Translations under genes and position numbers: made by a program | Notes under the pieces: model-generated | Databases searched by the model: none | Told to the model about the DNA's origin: nothing | What the model saw: only the letters and a program-made list of their open reading frames with translations | Shown: in pieces, positions 5,982 through 6,480 of the stretch | How positions within the stretch are numbered: the stretch's first letter is position 1 | Layout of the letters: each line of letters begins with the position of its first letter | NCBI GenBank assembly: GCA_964517875.1 | Contig: CAZFEU010000072.1 | Location: 1 to 6,480 of the forward strand | Direction: 5' to 3' | Origin: JAJPXC01 sp964517875 | GTDB lineage: Bacteria; Bacteroidota; Bacteroidia; Bacteroidales; Muribaculaceae | DNA: 6,480 nucleotides

Positions 5982-6480
5982 ATGACAAAAATAGGTATTA
6001 ATGGTTTTGGCCGTATCGGACGTTTCGTGTTCCGTGCCTCTACCAAGCGTGATGACATTGAAGTAGTTGCTATCAACGACCTTCTCCCCGTTGACTACAT
6101 GGCCTACATGCTCAAGTATGACACAATGCATGGCCGCTTCGACGGCACTGTTGAGGCTGATGTAGAAAATGGTCTGCTCATCGTTAACGGTAAGAAAATC
6201 CGCGTCACCGCTTGCAAGAACCCCGCAGAAATCGCTTGGGGCGAAGTAGGCGCTGAGTACGTAGTAGAGTCAACCGGCCTTTTCCTCACCAAGGAGAAAG
6301 CTCAGGCTCACCTCGAGGCTGGTGCAAAATACGTGGTAATGTCAGCTCCCTCAAAGGACGACACCCCCATGTTTGTTTGCGGTGTGAACGAGAACACCTA
6401 TGTTAAGGGTACACAGTTCGTTTCTAACGCTTCTTGCACCACCAACTGTCTCGCTCCTATCACCAAGGTGCTCAACGACA
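5982..6480 (+). CDS. gap: Glyceraldehyde-3-phosphate dehydrogenase, N-terminal part (3' truncated by window edge)
   Basis: The first 166 residues of a protein of usually about 335. The enzyme oxidises glyceraldehyde-3-phosphate to 1,3-bisphosphoglycerate with NAD and phosphate, the central redox step of glycolysis, in the cytoplasm. The N-terminal Rossmann motif is KIGINGFGRIGR (3-14). D33 in INDL is the usual mark of NAD rather than NADP preference. ESTGLF (96-101) and SAPSKDD (121-127) follow, and the active-site signature SNASCTTNCLAP (148-159) carries the catalytic C152. The frame is still open at base 6480, so the truncation is due only to the window. The ATG follows an AT-rich tract without a Shine-Dalgarno sequence. 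It is divergent from mscL and has its own promoter candidate and long leader. Confidence 0.97.
   Translation, partial: MTKIGINGFGRIGRFVFRASTKRDDIEVVAINDLLPVDYMAYMLKYDTMHGRFDGTVEADVENGLLIVNGKKIRVTACKNPAEIAWGEVGAEYVVESTGLFLTKEKAQAHLEAGAKYVVMSAPSKDDTPMFVCGVNENTYVKGTQFVSNASCTTNCLAPITKVLND

Overview
The window looks like a conserved housekeeping stretch from a Bacteroidales genome, possibly a Muribaculaceae-type gut bacterium; the family is a guess. Three things point to Bacteroidota. The start codons lack Shine-Dalgarno sequences and, before gap and mscL, sit behind AT-rich leaders. Both divergent genes on the right have TAnnTTTG -7 promoter boxes. The RNase H carries an N-terminal viroplasmin-type domain and ends in WGEIPADFGRK. 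No tRNA, rRNA, insertion sequence, phage gene or CRISPR array is visible.

Layout: bases 1-400 hold the 3' end of gyrB on the plus strand. A 61-base spacer with nested inverted repeats follows, then complete rnr (RNase R, 462-2786). A run of exactly 100 Ns (2787-2886) is an assembly gap. Four tightly packed minus-strand genes follow, transcribed right to left: mscL (5659-5243), aroK (5230-4697), an alanine dehydrogenase/transhydrogenase-family gene (4700-3537) and an RNase H gene (3540-2890). The mscL-aroK gap is 12 bases and the next two junctions are 4-base ATGA overlaps, so this reads as one translationally coupled operon converging on gyrB-rnr across the gap. A 322-base divergent region (5660-5981) carries back-to-back promoter candidates and a GC-rich, foldable leader. 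The 5' part of gap (glyceraldehyde-3-phosphate dehydrogenase) runs off the right edge.

The genes serve separate core tasks: DNA supercoiling, RNA decay, osmotic safety valve, aromatic amino-acid synthesis, RNA-DNA hybrid removal and glycolysis. No dedicated multi-gene novel system is evident. The points most worth a second look are the structured leader of gap, the nested stem abutting the rnr start codon, and the dehydrogenase-family protein that seems to lack two substrate-binding residues of true alanine dehydrogenase.
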